From Roseimaritima multifibrata (lineage in GTDB: Bacteria > Planctomycetota > Planctomycetia > Pirellulales > Pirellulaceae), in the NCBI RefSeq assembly GCF_007741495.1, contig NZ_CP036262.1, forward strand, positions 7,006,001-7,070,000: 64,000 bases of DNA, given 5' to 3'. This document shows, piece after piece, positions 56,367 through 64,000 of this stretch (within the stretch, counting starts at the first letter, position 1; every line of letters begins with the position of its first letter). The notes beneath the pieces were generated by a model. It did no database searches. It worked only from the letters and a program-made list of their open reading frames with translations, and was not told where the DNA came from. A program made the position numbers and the translations under genes.

Positions 56367-58201
56367 ACGGAGGCCTCTGCATTCGATGAATGAAAAAATG
56401 ATTCGTGGTCCATATCGCGACGAGCCATCGAGGCCCGAGCCGCCACGGCCCGTTTATCAGCCCGCCTGGCAGCACGACGTACGATCGCTGGCAAACTGCC
56501 TGGATCACGCACCGCGGGAGCCGCTTCCTGAACTAACGAGTCCTCAAGACAGATAAATGTTCTGGCGGTGCCCGGCTGACCTTGACGGGCGGCACGCCCG
56601 ATCAACTGCCGGTCCAAGCGAGGTGATTTTCGCGGCGAAACCACAATCACATGCAAACCACCAGCCTCTTCGACGGCGGGCGAAATTTTGATATCGGTTC
56701 CCCGACCAGCAAGGTCCGTGGCAATCGTGATCGCACCTGGATCTCCTGCCGCCGCGACGATGTCCGCTTCCTCAGCATCTTGAATGCCATTCAAAACCTG
56801 CAATCGGTAACCGACCAATCGCAAAAAGGCAGCCAATTCTTCAGACTGTCGAATCGATTCGGTCCCCAACAAAACAGGGCGACCGGAATCAATCACCTGC
56901 CCGATTTCGATCGCGATCGATTCGTACTTCTCTTGCTGCGAATGAAAAAGACTGGTTGGAAGCACTTGCCGTCGTGACGGAATACGCAGTGGAACGTTTA
57001 AGGTTTGCAAACCGTAAACGTCTAGCAATTCATCTTTCGCATCCAACGCCGTGCCGCTGCAACCGCCAAGCTGTTGGTACAAATCGAAGAATCGCCAACG
57101 CGATATCTGAGCCGTCGCATCTAGTTCGGCCGACACCGCGACGCCCTCTTTGACCTCAACTGCCTGATGCAAACCCGCCTGCCACTGTCGGTCGGACTGG
57201 ATTCTTCCGGTCGCCGGATCGATGATCTGAATTTTTCCATCAACGACAACGTAGTCGATATCACGAACCACCCGCTGCCTCGCTTCGACCGCATGCTGGA
57301 CGTATTCCTGCCAGGGGCGTAGCAGTTGCGATCGTTCGATGCCTTTAGGCGCATGCTGTGCAACACGCTGCAGACCGGCTGCGGTCCACTGGATGGCAAA
57401 GCCAGAACGTCCAGGAACCCAATCGATCGATTCCATCAGATCGGCGGCAACCGCATCGGCCTGACGAAAGATCTGCGATGCGTTCTCTTCAGCCGACGGG
57501 GGGCCGGGGTTTGAAAGAACTAACGGAGTCCCCGCTTCATCAATCAGAATATGATCGATTTCATCAATCAAAGCAAAATGGCGACGTCGATTCAAAAGTT
57601 CAAGCGGGCGTCCCTTCCCTAGGGCCGAGAGCTTGCGTTGTCGTTTGGCGGTGACGTCCCGGAGAAAATCGAAAGCGAAATCATCGGCGGTACCGTAGGT
57701 CACATCCGCTTGATACGCGTGCCGTTTATCCTTGGCAGACAACGCGGTTTCGACCAATCGAGTCCGCAGCCCTAATCGAGCGAGTGCAGGCCCGATCAGT
57801 TCGCAGTCGCGTCGCGCCAAATAACTATTGGCCGTTGCCACGTGCACGCAACCGCCACGCACCGCAACCATTGCCGCAGCCAGGCCAACCGAAATGGTTT
57901 TACCTTCACCGGTTGCCATTTCGGCAACGTTTCCCATCGCCATGACGGCAGCCGCCAAACGCTGCACATGGTAAGGAACCGGCCCGACCTCTTGCTGGAT
58001 TGCAAGGCAAGCAAGCGCTAAGGCGCGTTCGTGAATCGCATCGGTATTGGAATTCTTTCGCCGCAAAGACTGCAAACGAAGCGATTCGTAGGCAGCCGCT
58101 AACGGCACCCCAGCAAACTCTTTTTCATAGCTTGCCGAAGCGACAGCCATCCGTTCTGCTGTGGAAGCTGCAACGAGGTTCTGTTGAGGACGCCGAATCA
58201 A
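56363..58201 (-). CDS. Shortened SecA-like ATPase
   Basis: The 612-residue product clearly derives from SecA: MATGEGKTISVGLA (Walker A, 95-108), ANSYLARRD, YGTADDFAFDFLRD, LIDEIDHILIDEAGTPLVLSNP (211-231), ATDLAGRGTDIKIS and GRAARQGQPGTARTFICLED (motif VI). SecA drives proteins through SecYEG. This protein ends about 55 residues after motif VI, so it lacks the helical scaffold with the two-helix finger and the zinc-binding tail, and its N-terminus is also different. It is therefore not the housekeeping SecA (normally ~850-1000 residues in planctomycetes). Its gene is overlapped on both sides by tolC-like and hlyD-like genes (ATGA), which points to a secretion role. Confidence 0.88.
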   Translation of the reverse strand: MIRRPQQNLVAASTAERMAVASASYEKEFAGVPLAAAYESLRLQSLRRKNSNTDAIHERALALACLAIQQEVGPVPYHVQRLAAAVMAMGNVAEMATGEGKTISVGLAAAMVAVRGGCVHVATANSYLARRDCELIGPALARLGLRTRLVETALSAKDKRHAYQADVTYGTADDFAFDFLRDVTAKRQRKLSALGKGRPLELLNRRRHFALIDEIDHILIDEAGTPLVLSNPGPPSAEENASQIFRQADAVAADLMESIDWVPGRSGFAIQWTAAGLQRVAQHAPKGIERSQLLRPWQEYVQHAVEARQRVVRDIDYVVVDGKIQIIDPATGRIQSDRQWQAGLHQAVEVKEGVAVSAELDATAQISRWRFFDLYQQLGGCSGTALDAKDELLDVYGLQTLNVPLRIPSRRQVLPTSLFHSQQEKYESIAIEIGQVIDSGRPVLLGTESIRQSEELAAFLRLVGYRLQVLNGIQDAEEADIVAAAGDPGAITIATDLAGRGTDIKISPAVEEAGGLHVIVVSPRKSPRLDRQLIGRAARQGQPGTARTFICLEDSLVQEAAPAVRDPGSLPAIVRRAARRADKRAVAARASMARRDMDHESFFHSSNAEASV

Positions 58202-59967
58202 AATGCATTCTCCTCAAGCATCTGAGAATCAAGCATTGGCGTCGCGAGGTCCGCTCGTGTTTGATCATCGCTGTCATGCAGGTCACCGCTGGGCGATTGC
58301 GTGAAGTGTGCGGACCTTAACAGAGTCCCCACAGCGCGATGGTACTGCAAGATCACAATGTTTAAATCGGCCTCAGCAGCGGAGAGCGACGTTTCTTCGT
58401 CGGCGACGCGAACCTGAGCATCAATCAGATTTTCCAGTAACAGAATGGCCGATCCATCCGCAACCGCCATGGTTTGCCAACGATCTTCCAGGTACCACAG
58501 TTCCGCTCGAGCGGCCTTTGCGGAAAGCTCTCGCTGCAGCATGGTTTGATAGTTTACTTCCATTAACGAAAGAGCCAATTCAACATCGGCCCTTGTTGTT
58601 TGAAGTGCAGCATCGTATTCAGAGATCGAGCGTTGGAGTTCTAGTTCATTGCGTTGGACAAGCCCTCGAGCGGCTCGATTCCCTACCGCACGTTCCCACA
58701 CCAAGCCGACGTTTACGCTAGGGCGACCATCGACAAATTGGCGACCATAAGCCGGAAAAAGGTTTCGATGCGCATTCAAACCCGCAACATAAGTCCCTGC
58801 TAATAAATCCAGTCGTGGCAGCAACTGATTACGGCTGACACCTAATCGCAAGCTTGCTGCACGAACTTCGCGGACGGCCTTTACGATTTCCGGCCGACCT
58901 GTCAGCGCCGTTTGAACAACCGTTTCGCGGTCCCACGAAGGAGGGACGCGAGTCGGCAGTTGCGCGGGCACCAATTCGGTCTCGAAATCGACCTGCCCAA
59001 TAAATCGCTGTAGGCGTGTCTCGGCCGTATCGGCGGCGGCGGCAATCGTCATCAATTCCGCACGACGCTGGGCCGCGGCTACCTTCGCCCGCAAAATTTG
59101 TCGACTGGTTGCATCCAGTTTCGACCGCTCGGTTAACGATACAACCAATTTGTCAGCTTCCTCGACCGCGCGCCGGCGAATTAAGAAGGCTGCTCGGGTT
59201 TTATAAAGCTGCCAGTACGACGTGCCAACACTCAGCACGTGGTCTTGTAACCTGGCCAATGATTCGGCTTCGGTCGCCGCCGTACCTAGCTGGGCTTCCA
59301 CGACGCGGAAGTAGTTCACTTCTTTTCCTCGACCGGCCAACAGTGGCTGAGTGACGGTCAATTCCAACCTAGATGTCGACTGCGGGTTCGGAACAAGAAA
59401 ATCCGAATTGTTTCTTTGCCAGCCTGAACGCTGTGAGATTTCCCATTCGGCTCCGGTCGTCGACCGCTTTCGAACCCCCAAACCACCATTCAGTTGATCG
59501 TCTATAAATCGCCCGGTGGTCGAACCTGTCGTTAGCACGCTGCCGATTGGGTCACTTCGATTTGCCCAGCTTGTCTCGAGAAAGTTCGTCCAATCAAAGG
59601 CCGCTTTTTGACGGGTGATATCGGTCCGCCGGATTTGAGGTTCGACCCGAATAATCTGCACTTCGGGCGAAAATTCAAGCGATTCCGCAGTTGCGTCGTC
59701 TGCAGAAATGGCCAAAGCGCGGGGCCCAATTCCTAGTGGCAACAGAATCGGTTCGTGCCACCAAAGGTCGACGCCCGTGGGAACCAAGCGACTTTCCGCC
59801 AATTCCACGCGTTCCTGATCACGCGAATCGCGAGAGATCGGTTCAGGTAATGAACCTGGAACCGAATCCTGAGCCAGCAACTTTTTAGGGCACGGCAGAC
59901 TTCCGAAAGCGCACAGAACCAACCCCAATAGAAGGGTTTTCCCAATATTTTGATGGGGGCAGGTCAT
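58198..59967 (-). CDS. TolC-family outer-membrane efflux protein
   Basis: From the ATG at 59965-59967 (589 residues) the product has a signal peptide (IGKTLLLGLVLCAFGSLPC), whereas a TTG at 59997 would add 10 residues. After a long linker, two repeats of TolC-type helical hairpins and strands follow (about 190-575): SRLELTVTQPLLAGRGKEVNY, SVGTSYWQLYKTRAAFLIRRRAVEEADKL, LRLGVSRNQLLPRLDLLAGTYV, PSVNVGLVWERAVGNRAARG and a final helix region with DAQVRVADEETSLSAAEADLNIV. It would form the trimeric outer-membrane channel of the cluster. First gene of the unit; its 3' end overlaps the SecA-like gene by 4 bp. Confidence 0.9.
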   Translation of the reverse strand: MTCPHQNIGKTLLLGLVLCAFGSLPCPKKLLAQDSVPGSLPEPISRDSRDQERVELAESRLVPTGVDLWWHEPILLPLGIGPRALAISADDATAESLEFSPEVQIIRVEPQIRRTDITRQKAAFDWTNFLETSWANRSDPIGSVLTTGSTTGRFIDDQLNGGLGVRKRSTTGAEWEISQRSGWQRNNSDFLVPNPQSTSRLELTVTQPLLAGRGKEVNYFRVVEAQLGTAATEAESLARLQDHVLSVGTSYWQLYKTRAAFLIRRRAVEEADKLVVSLTERSKLDATSRQILRAKVAAAQRRAELMTIAAAADTAETRLQRFIGQVDFETELVPAQLPTRVPPSWDRETVVQTALTGRPEIVKAVREVRAASLRLGVSRNQLLPRLDLLAGTYVAGLNAHRNLFPAYGRQFVDGRPSVNVGLVWERAVGNRAARGLVQRNELELQRSISEYDAALQTTRADVELALSLMEVNYQTMLQRELSAKAARAELWYLEDRWQTMAVADGSAILLLENLIDAQVRVADEETSLSAAEADLNIVILQYHRAVGTLLRSAHFTQSPSGDLHDSDDQTRADLATPMLDSQMLEENAF

Positions 59968-60234
59968 GAAACGTTCAATTCCGTCGAACAGCAGCAAGCT
60001 TCTGGGGACATCCGTGCCGCCAGCGATTCTCGCATTGCCTCACTCAAACCATCGGTCCACAGATACTTTGACTTGTCCTGGAGTCCTCAATTGCCGGTTG
60101 TATCGGATGTGCGAGAAACAGAAACCGCAAGAAGTTCAACCGCATTGGTTCGGGACGCTAACAAGAATAAATCCAACCTAGGTTTTTTATGGACCGTCGC
60201 CCCGCAGTTGCCTTTCTTCACAGTCAGTTAAACG
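59968..60234. promoter_or_regulatory. Divergent promoter region of secretion operon and giant surface protein
   Basis: About 240-270 bp separate the oppositely oriented tolC-like and giant-protein genes, so both promoters must lie here and may be co-regulated. I could not pick -10/-35 elements with confidence. A TAA in frame at 60229-60231 closes the giant-protein frame just before its ATG. Confidence 0.5.
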
Positions 60235-63200
60235 ATGCCTCAAAGTCGCCAAACCGCTCGCCGCACCACACGCACCGCCACTCCGTTGACGCGGTTAAGA
60301 AATCGGTGCGAAGACTGGTCAAACCGGGCGCGATACCTACTTAGGGAAACGCTTGTCAGTGAAGCACGTCCCTCCAGCGGAATCGATGCCGCGCGACTGG
60401 AGGACCGCATCCTCTTAAGTGCTTCCCCCATCGCTCAGGCGATCGGCGAAGGAACTGAAGCGATCACGCCGCTTCAGTTTGAACCAGCTGTAACGGTTAC
60501 AACGCCAGAAAAGTCCAGTTCGATGTCGGCTCAAGCGAAAGAGCGAGCCTTGGTCATCATCGATCCTACGGTCCAAGACCTCGATGCGCTGGTAAACGAT
60601 CTTGAACTGGCCGAATCAGCCGATGTCGACTTCTTGTTGCTTGATAGTGAACAAAATGGAATCGATCAGATCAGCCAATACTTGGCAAGCCAAGACGGAA
60701 TCACCCAAATCCACTTGCTGACGCACGGCAACGAACAAGGCATCCAACTGGGCAACACCTGGTTGAACAATGAACAATTTGCAGCCCATTCCGCGTCGTT
60801 TGCCAGTTGGTCTGCAGCGTTAACTTCCGATGCCGACCTGCTCGTCTATGGATGCGATCTGGCAAGCAGCGCCGACGGCCGTCAGTTACTGCAGAATATC
60901 GCCGCAACCACCGGCGCCGACGTTGCTGCCAGCGATGACGTGACCGGGCATGCCAACCAGCACGGTGACTGGCAACTGGAATATGAAATCGGAACGATTG
61001 ACACCCTGATCCCATTCTCTGCCGAATTCCAGCAAGCGTGGCATCACGTGCTTGCGGCCAACGTTGCCCCCACGATTCAAGCCCCCAGCGGCGAAACAAT
61101 GTCCGCCGGTGGCGAAATCACCTTTTCAAACGACCGCGGAAACGCGATCACCGTAAGCGATACCGACGCGGGCAGTCTTGCGATCGAAGTTCAGATCAGC
61201 GTCGGTTCGGGGAACTTGACCCTTGCGTCCACGACAGGATTAACGTTTGTCACCGGAGATGGAACCGAAGATGGCACGGTAACGTTCCGCGGCGACCAAG
61301 CGGACATCAACACCGCCCTGGACGGCCTGCTGTACAAACGAACGAACGCTCAAACCGGGCAGCAAGCGTTACTGATTTCCGTGGACGACCTTGGAAATTC
61401 TGGCACCGGGACCGCGCTGACCGATTCACACACCGTTCAGATCGGAGTCGTCGCTGAATTCGACAATGCCAATCAGTGGATTGCCAATACATTCCTTGCA
61501 TCCGAAACGAATTCCAGCGAGCACCGCGGTTCCGCCCAGTCGCTTGCCGTTTCTAAAAGCGGCAAACAGGTAGCCGTCTGGAGCGTGATTGGATTGGCCA
61601 GCAAAAGCGAATTTTCGCTGCTGGACACAGACGGCACGTTGATCAAACGAGCCTCAACTCCGCTGCACGGAAGCCAGTTGAGTGTCGCCATCGATGATGT
61701 CGGGAATTTCGTTGTCGTTGGTGTCGACAACGATACCGACCAAATTTTTGCACAGCGATATGACTCGGCCGGCAATACCATCGGCGCTGCCTTAACACTG
61801 AACACTCTCTCTCCAGAACAGGTCGCTCCCACCGTTGCCATGAATGGGCAAGGCGATTTCGTGGTTTCTTGGGAAGCTAAAACAGCAGGCGATTCGACAA
61901 TCTATTTCCAACGATTCAATGCAGCCGGAACTGCCGTCGACGCCGCGCGAGTACAGGTCTCCTTGGGGACGAATCAACACGGTCCCTCCGTTGGTATCGA
62001 TCAAAACCAGAATGTCATCGTTTCCTGGAACGAAGATGGTGGAATGTATTACACAACCTACCGCGGAGGAATACTCTCTAACAAAATCCTCTTAAGTTCC
62101 ACCAATGAGGCCGGACGCAGTTCGTTGGCAATGAGCGAAATCGGCGAAGCGGTTATCGCCTGGGATGAATCGCCAGCGCAAATGCTTCCCAATAAATCAC
62201 AGGTCCGCTACCAGCGGATAAATGCTGCTGGCGAAAGGATCGGCAATGTTGAATTTGCTGCGGCAAACCTAACCATCGACCATCACTCTCCTGACGTAGC
62301 GTTGGATGAATCCGGCGACTTTGTCATCGCTTGGGACGGAGACGATGGGATCACGTTGCGACGGTTTGGTGCCAATGGATCGATCGGCTGGGAAGAGCAA
62401 ATCGATCTTTCTGCGCCGACAGCTAAAAACGTCAGTATCGGCATGCTGGATCAAAATAACATTGCCGTCATTTGGGCCGAATTTAATGGTCCTTCGATCT
62501 CCAATGGGATTCAACACACCACGCTCCATACTCAGGAAGTAACGGTCACCACCACCGCGGATACCAACGACGGGACAACAACAAGCATCGCGGACCTGAA
62601 ATCCAACCGCGGAGCCGACGGCCAGATCTCTTTACGAGAAGCGATCCAAGCAGCCAACAATGAAGCCCACGCCGTACGGATCATATTGCCAGCGGGAACC
62701 TACACTTTCACTGGATCGAATAGTCACACGTTTGAGCAAGACATCTTTATTGAAGGGCAAGGGATCACCGAAACGATTATCGATGGTGGGCTAATGACGA
62801 CGACATTCGTTGCGGACAACGATGCAAGTCTATCGATGTCCTCGCTGACACTCACCGGTGGCAATGGCACGTCGGGCGGCGCCATTCGCTTGGATGACGC
62901 AAGCGATTTCAGCGGGTCAAAGATTCGATTGACAGCCAATTTCTCGTCGGCCAACGGAGGCGCCATTGAAGGCAACACGGGAGAAATTGCAATCCAAAAT
63001 GCAGAACTAGATACCAACAATGCAGGTGGTAACGGCGGCGCTATTAGCCATTCAGGAGTCCTGTTTCTCGAAAATACAACGTTGCGTGCCAATCGCAGCG
63101 GGGCGAATGGCGGAGCGATTGCCAGTCTGACCACCGATGCGTCCACGTTTCTGTTCAATGTGACCATTAGCGGAAACCAAGCTGGCAGTACTGGAGGTGC

Positions 63201-64000
63201 AATCCTTACCGATCAAAACCTTACCATTTCTCAGTCGACCATCGCCTTTAACACTGCAGCGTCGACCTACGGGATTCACACGACCGACGACGGCGACAAA
63301 ATCAAGGTCTCCAATTCGATTCTCTACAATCCCGGTGGCAACAATGCGAACGCCACGTTTACGTCGTTCGGCGGAAACTTAGACGGCGATGCAACGGCCG
63401 GATTTGCGGAACTGACAGATCAAAATAACGTCGACCCGTTATTGCAAACGCTGGCCTATAACGGGGGCGTCGGGCAAACCCATGCATTGGACGCGGCAAG
63501 TACCGCGATCGATAGTGCGACGGACGTATGGACCTCCCTATTCGACCAAACCGGACAGATGCGAATGGGCGGCGCGGACATCGGAGCCTTCGAAACTCCG
63601 ACGTCACTCCTCACCGTCGACACAAAATCGGACGTCGCGGATGGCGACACCAGCTCGATTGCAAACCTGCTGCTCGATCGTGGAGCCGATGGAAAAATCT
63701 CTCTGCGTGAAGCCATCCTAGCGACGAACAATACTGCGAATACGAATTCAAGTCCCGACCGCATTCAGTTTGAAATAGGCGAAATCGGACCTTGGGTTAT
63801 CGACGTCACCTCCGCTTTGCCAACGATCACCGATGCGGTCAACATCGACGCGACAACGCAAACCGGTTACGTCGATCGCCCCCTGATCGCATTAGATGGT
63901 GGTGCAATCCTAGAAGATGGGATCAAGATAGGTACCGGCGGCAGCAACAGCACCATTCGTGGTTTACTGATTCGTGATTTTGGTTTAAGCGGAATCTCCG
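60235..64000 (+). CDS. Giant surface/extracellular protein: planctomycete leader, DUF4347, cadherin-like, CSLREA modules (3' end outside)
   Basis: The frame is open from the ATG at 60235 (in-frame stop just before) to the window end, at least 1255 codons. Residues 55-65 are LEDRILLSASP, the planctomycete extracellular-protein N-terminal motif (Planc_extracel). DUF4347 covers about 103-240 (ALVIIDPTVQDLD, IHLLTHGNEQGIQLG, DLLVYGCDLASSADG). A cadherin-like domain covers about 275-410 (VAPTIQAPSGETMSAG...). Two CSLREA segments (GADGQISLREAIQAANNE and GADGKISLREAILATNN), at about 800 and 1150, precede right-handed beta-helix-like repeats (GNGTSGGAIRLDDAS, GGAISHSG). It is probably a surface adhesin or matrix protein, and is divergent from a TolC/HlyD/SecA-like cluster that may export it. 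Confidence 0.87.
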   Translation, partial: MPQSRQTARRTTRTATPLTRLRNRCEDWSNRARYLLRETLVSEARPSSGIDAARLEDRILLSASPIAQAIGEGTEAITPLQFEPAVTVTTPEKSSSMSAQAKERALVIIDPTVQDLDALVNDLELAESADVDFLLLDSEQNGIDQISQYLASQDGITQIHLLTHGNEQGIQLGNTWLNNEQFAAHSASFASWSAALTSDADLLVYGCDLASSADGRQLLQNIAATTGADVAASDDVTGHANQHGDWQLEYEIGTIDTLIPFSAEFQQAWHHVLAANVAPTIQAPSGETMSAGGEITFSNDRGNAITVSDTDAGSLAIEVQISVGSGNLTLASTTGLTFVTGDGTEDGTVTFRGDQADINTALDGLLYKRTNAQTGQQALLISVDDLGNSGTGTALTDSHTVQIGVVAEFDNANQWIANTFLASETNSSEHRGSAQSLAVSKSGKQVAVWSVIGLASKSEFSLLDTDGTLIKRASTPLHGSQLSVAIDDVGNFVVVGVDNDTDQIFAQRYDSAGNTIGAALTLNTLSPEQVAPTVAMNGQGDFVVSWEAKTAGDSTIYFQRFNAAGTAVDAARVQVSLGTNQHGPSVGIDQNQNVIVSWNEDGGMYYTTYRGGILSNKILLSSTNEAGRSSLAMSEIGEAVIAWDESPAQMLPNKSQVRYQRINAAGERIGNVEFAAANLTIDHHSPDVALDESGDFVIAWDGDDGITLRRFGANGSIGWEEQIDLSAPTAKNVSIGMLDQNNIAVIWAEFNGPSISNGIQHTTLHTQEVTVTTTADTNDGTTTSIADLKSNRGADGQISLREAIQAANNEAHAVRIILPAGTYTFTGSNSHTFEQDIFIEGQGITETIIDGGLMTTTFVADNDASLSMSSLTLTGGNGTSGGAIRLDDASDFSGSKIRLTANFSSANGGAIEGNTGEIAIQNAELDTNNAGGNGGAISHSGVLFLENTTLRANRSGANGGAIASLTTDASTFLFNVTISGNQAGSTGGAILTDQNLTISQSTIAFNTAASTYGIHTTDDGDKIKVSNSILYNPGGNNANATFTSFGGNLDGDATAGFAELTDQNNVDPLLQTLAYNGGVGQTHALDAASTAIDSATDVWTSLFDQTGQMRMGGADIGAFETPTSLLTVDTKSDVADGDTSSIANLLLDRGADGKISLREAILATNNTANTNSSPDRIQFEIGEIGPWVIDVTSALPTITDAVNIDATTQTGYVDRPLIALDGGAILEDGIKIGTGGSNSTIRGLLIRDFGLSGIS

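Noticed and set aside
56363-58201. Housekeeping SecA
   Set aside because: It is too short, lacks the C-terminal scaffold and tail, and lies in an export-type operon.

Overview
The window looks like a chromosome segment of a planctomycete, most likely of the Pirellulales/Rhodopirellula group. This is inferred from gene content, not from a marker search. The pointers are: a PSD1-type cytochrome c (DUF1549/DUF1553) gene next to a DUF1501 gene, secreted sulfatases, two giant Ser/Thr kinases with WD40-like tails, tetrahydromethanopterin-linked formyltransferase/hydrolase (fhc) genes in a non-methanogen, a DUF4332 protein, and a huge extracellular protein with the planctomycete N-terminal motif LEDRILLSASP.

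Layout. 1-0.4 kb: rplT (cut by the window edge) and rpmI. 0.7-5.2 kb: two minus-strand coiled-coil/membrane genes divergent from a TelA-like gene. 5.3-11.4 kb: a tightly packed minus-strand unit of neutral-ceramidase-like protein, sialidase-like protein and WD40 Ser/Thr kinase. 11.5-19.9 kb: an orphan GspE-type ATPase, the ymdB-rny pair (4-bp overlap), tilS, a class III aminotransferase, a GYF/zinc-ribbon protein and a TIM-barrel isomerase. 20-30.3 kb: catabolic and surface genes (two sulfatases, an Ntn hydrolase, a polysaccharide-lyase-like lipoprotein, PSD1 and DUF1501). 30.5-38 kb: a second WD40-type kinase, an ExeA-like ATPase with a partner, a LON-domain protein and folE. 38.4-47.8 kb: recG divergent from a 1341-residue SMC/RecF-like ATPase with two DUF4332 domains, then a methyltransferase and pepF. 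47.8-51.2 kb: fhcA-fhcD-fhcC with overlapping ends. 51.2-51.6 kb: a small secreted phospholipase A2-like gene that overlaps fhcC tail to tail.

51.7-64 kb is the most striking part. A minus-strand gene set encodes a TolC-like outer-membrane protein, a shortened SecA-like ATPase, a periplasmic HlyD-type adaptor, a GAF-like/HlyD protein and an M50-peptidase/HlyD fusion. The first four are joined by 4-bp ATGA overlaps. Divergent from this set, and running off the window, is a giant DUF4347/cadherin-like/CSLREA surface protein. No ABC exporter or RND pump gene is present. I propose that this is a dedicated secretion machine for the giant protein, with the SecA-like ATPase and the M50-type membrane protein taking the place of the usual inner-membrane exporter. 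That is a hypothesis.

Intergenic DNA carries a dispersed, partly palindromic repeat family (near 3.6, 18.5, 38.1 and 45.7 kb), short tandem repeats and several hairpins. I saw no CRISPR array, rRNA, insertion sequence or convincing tRNA.
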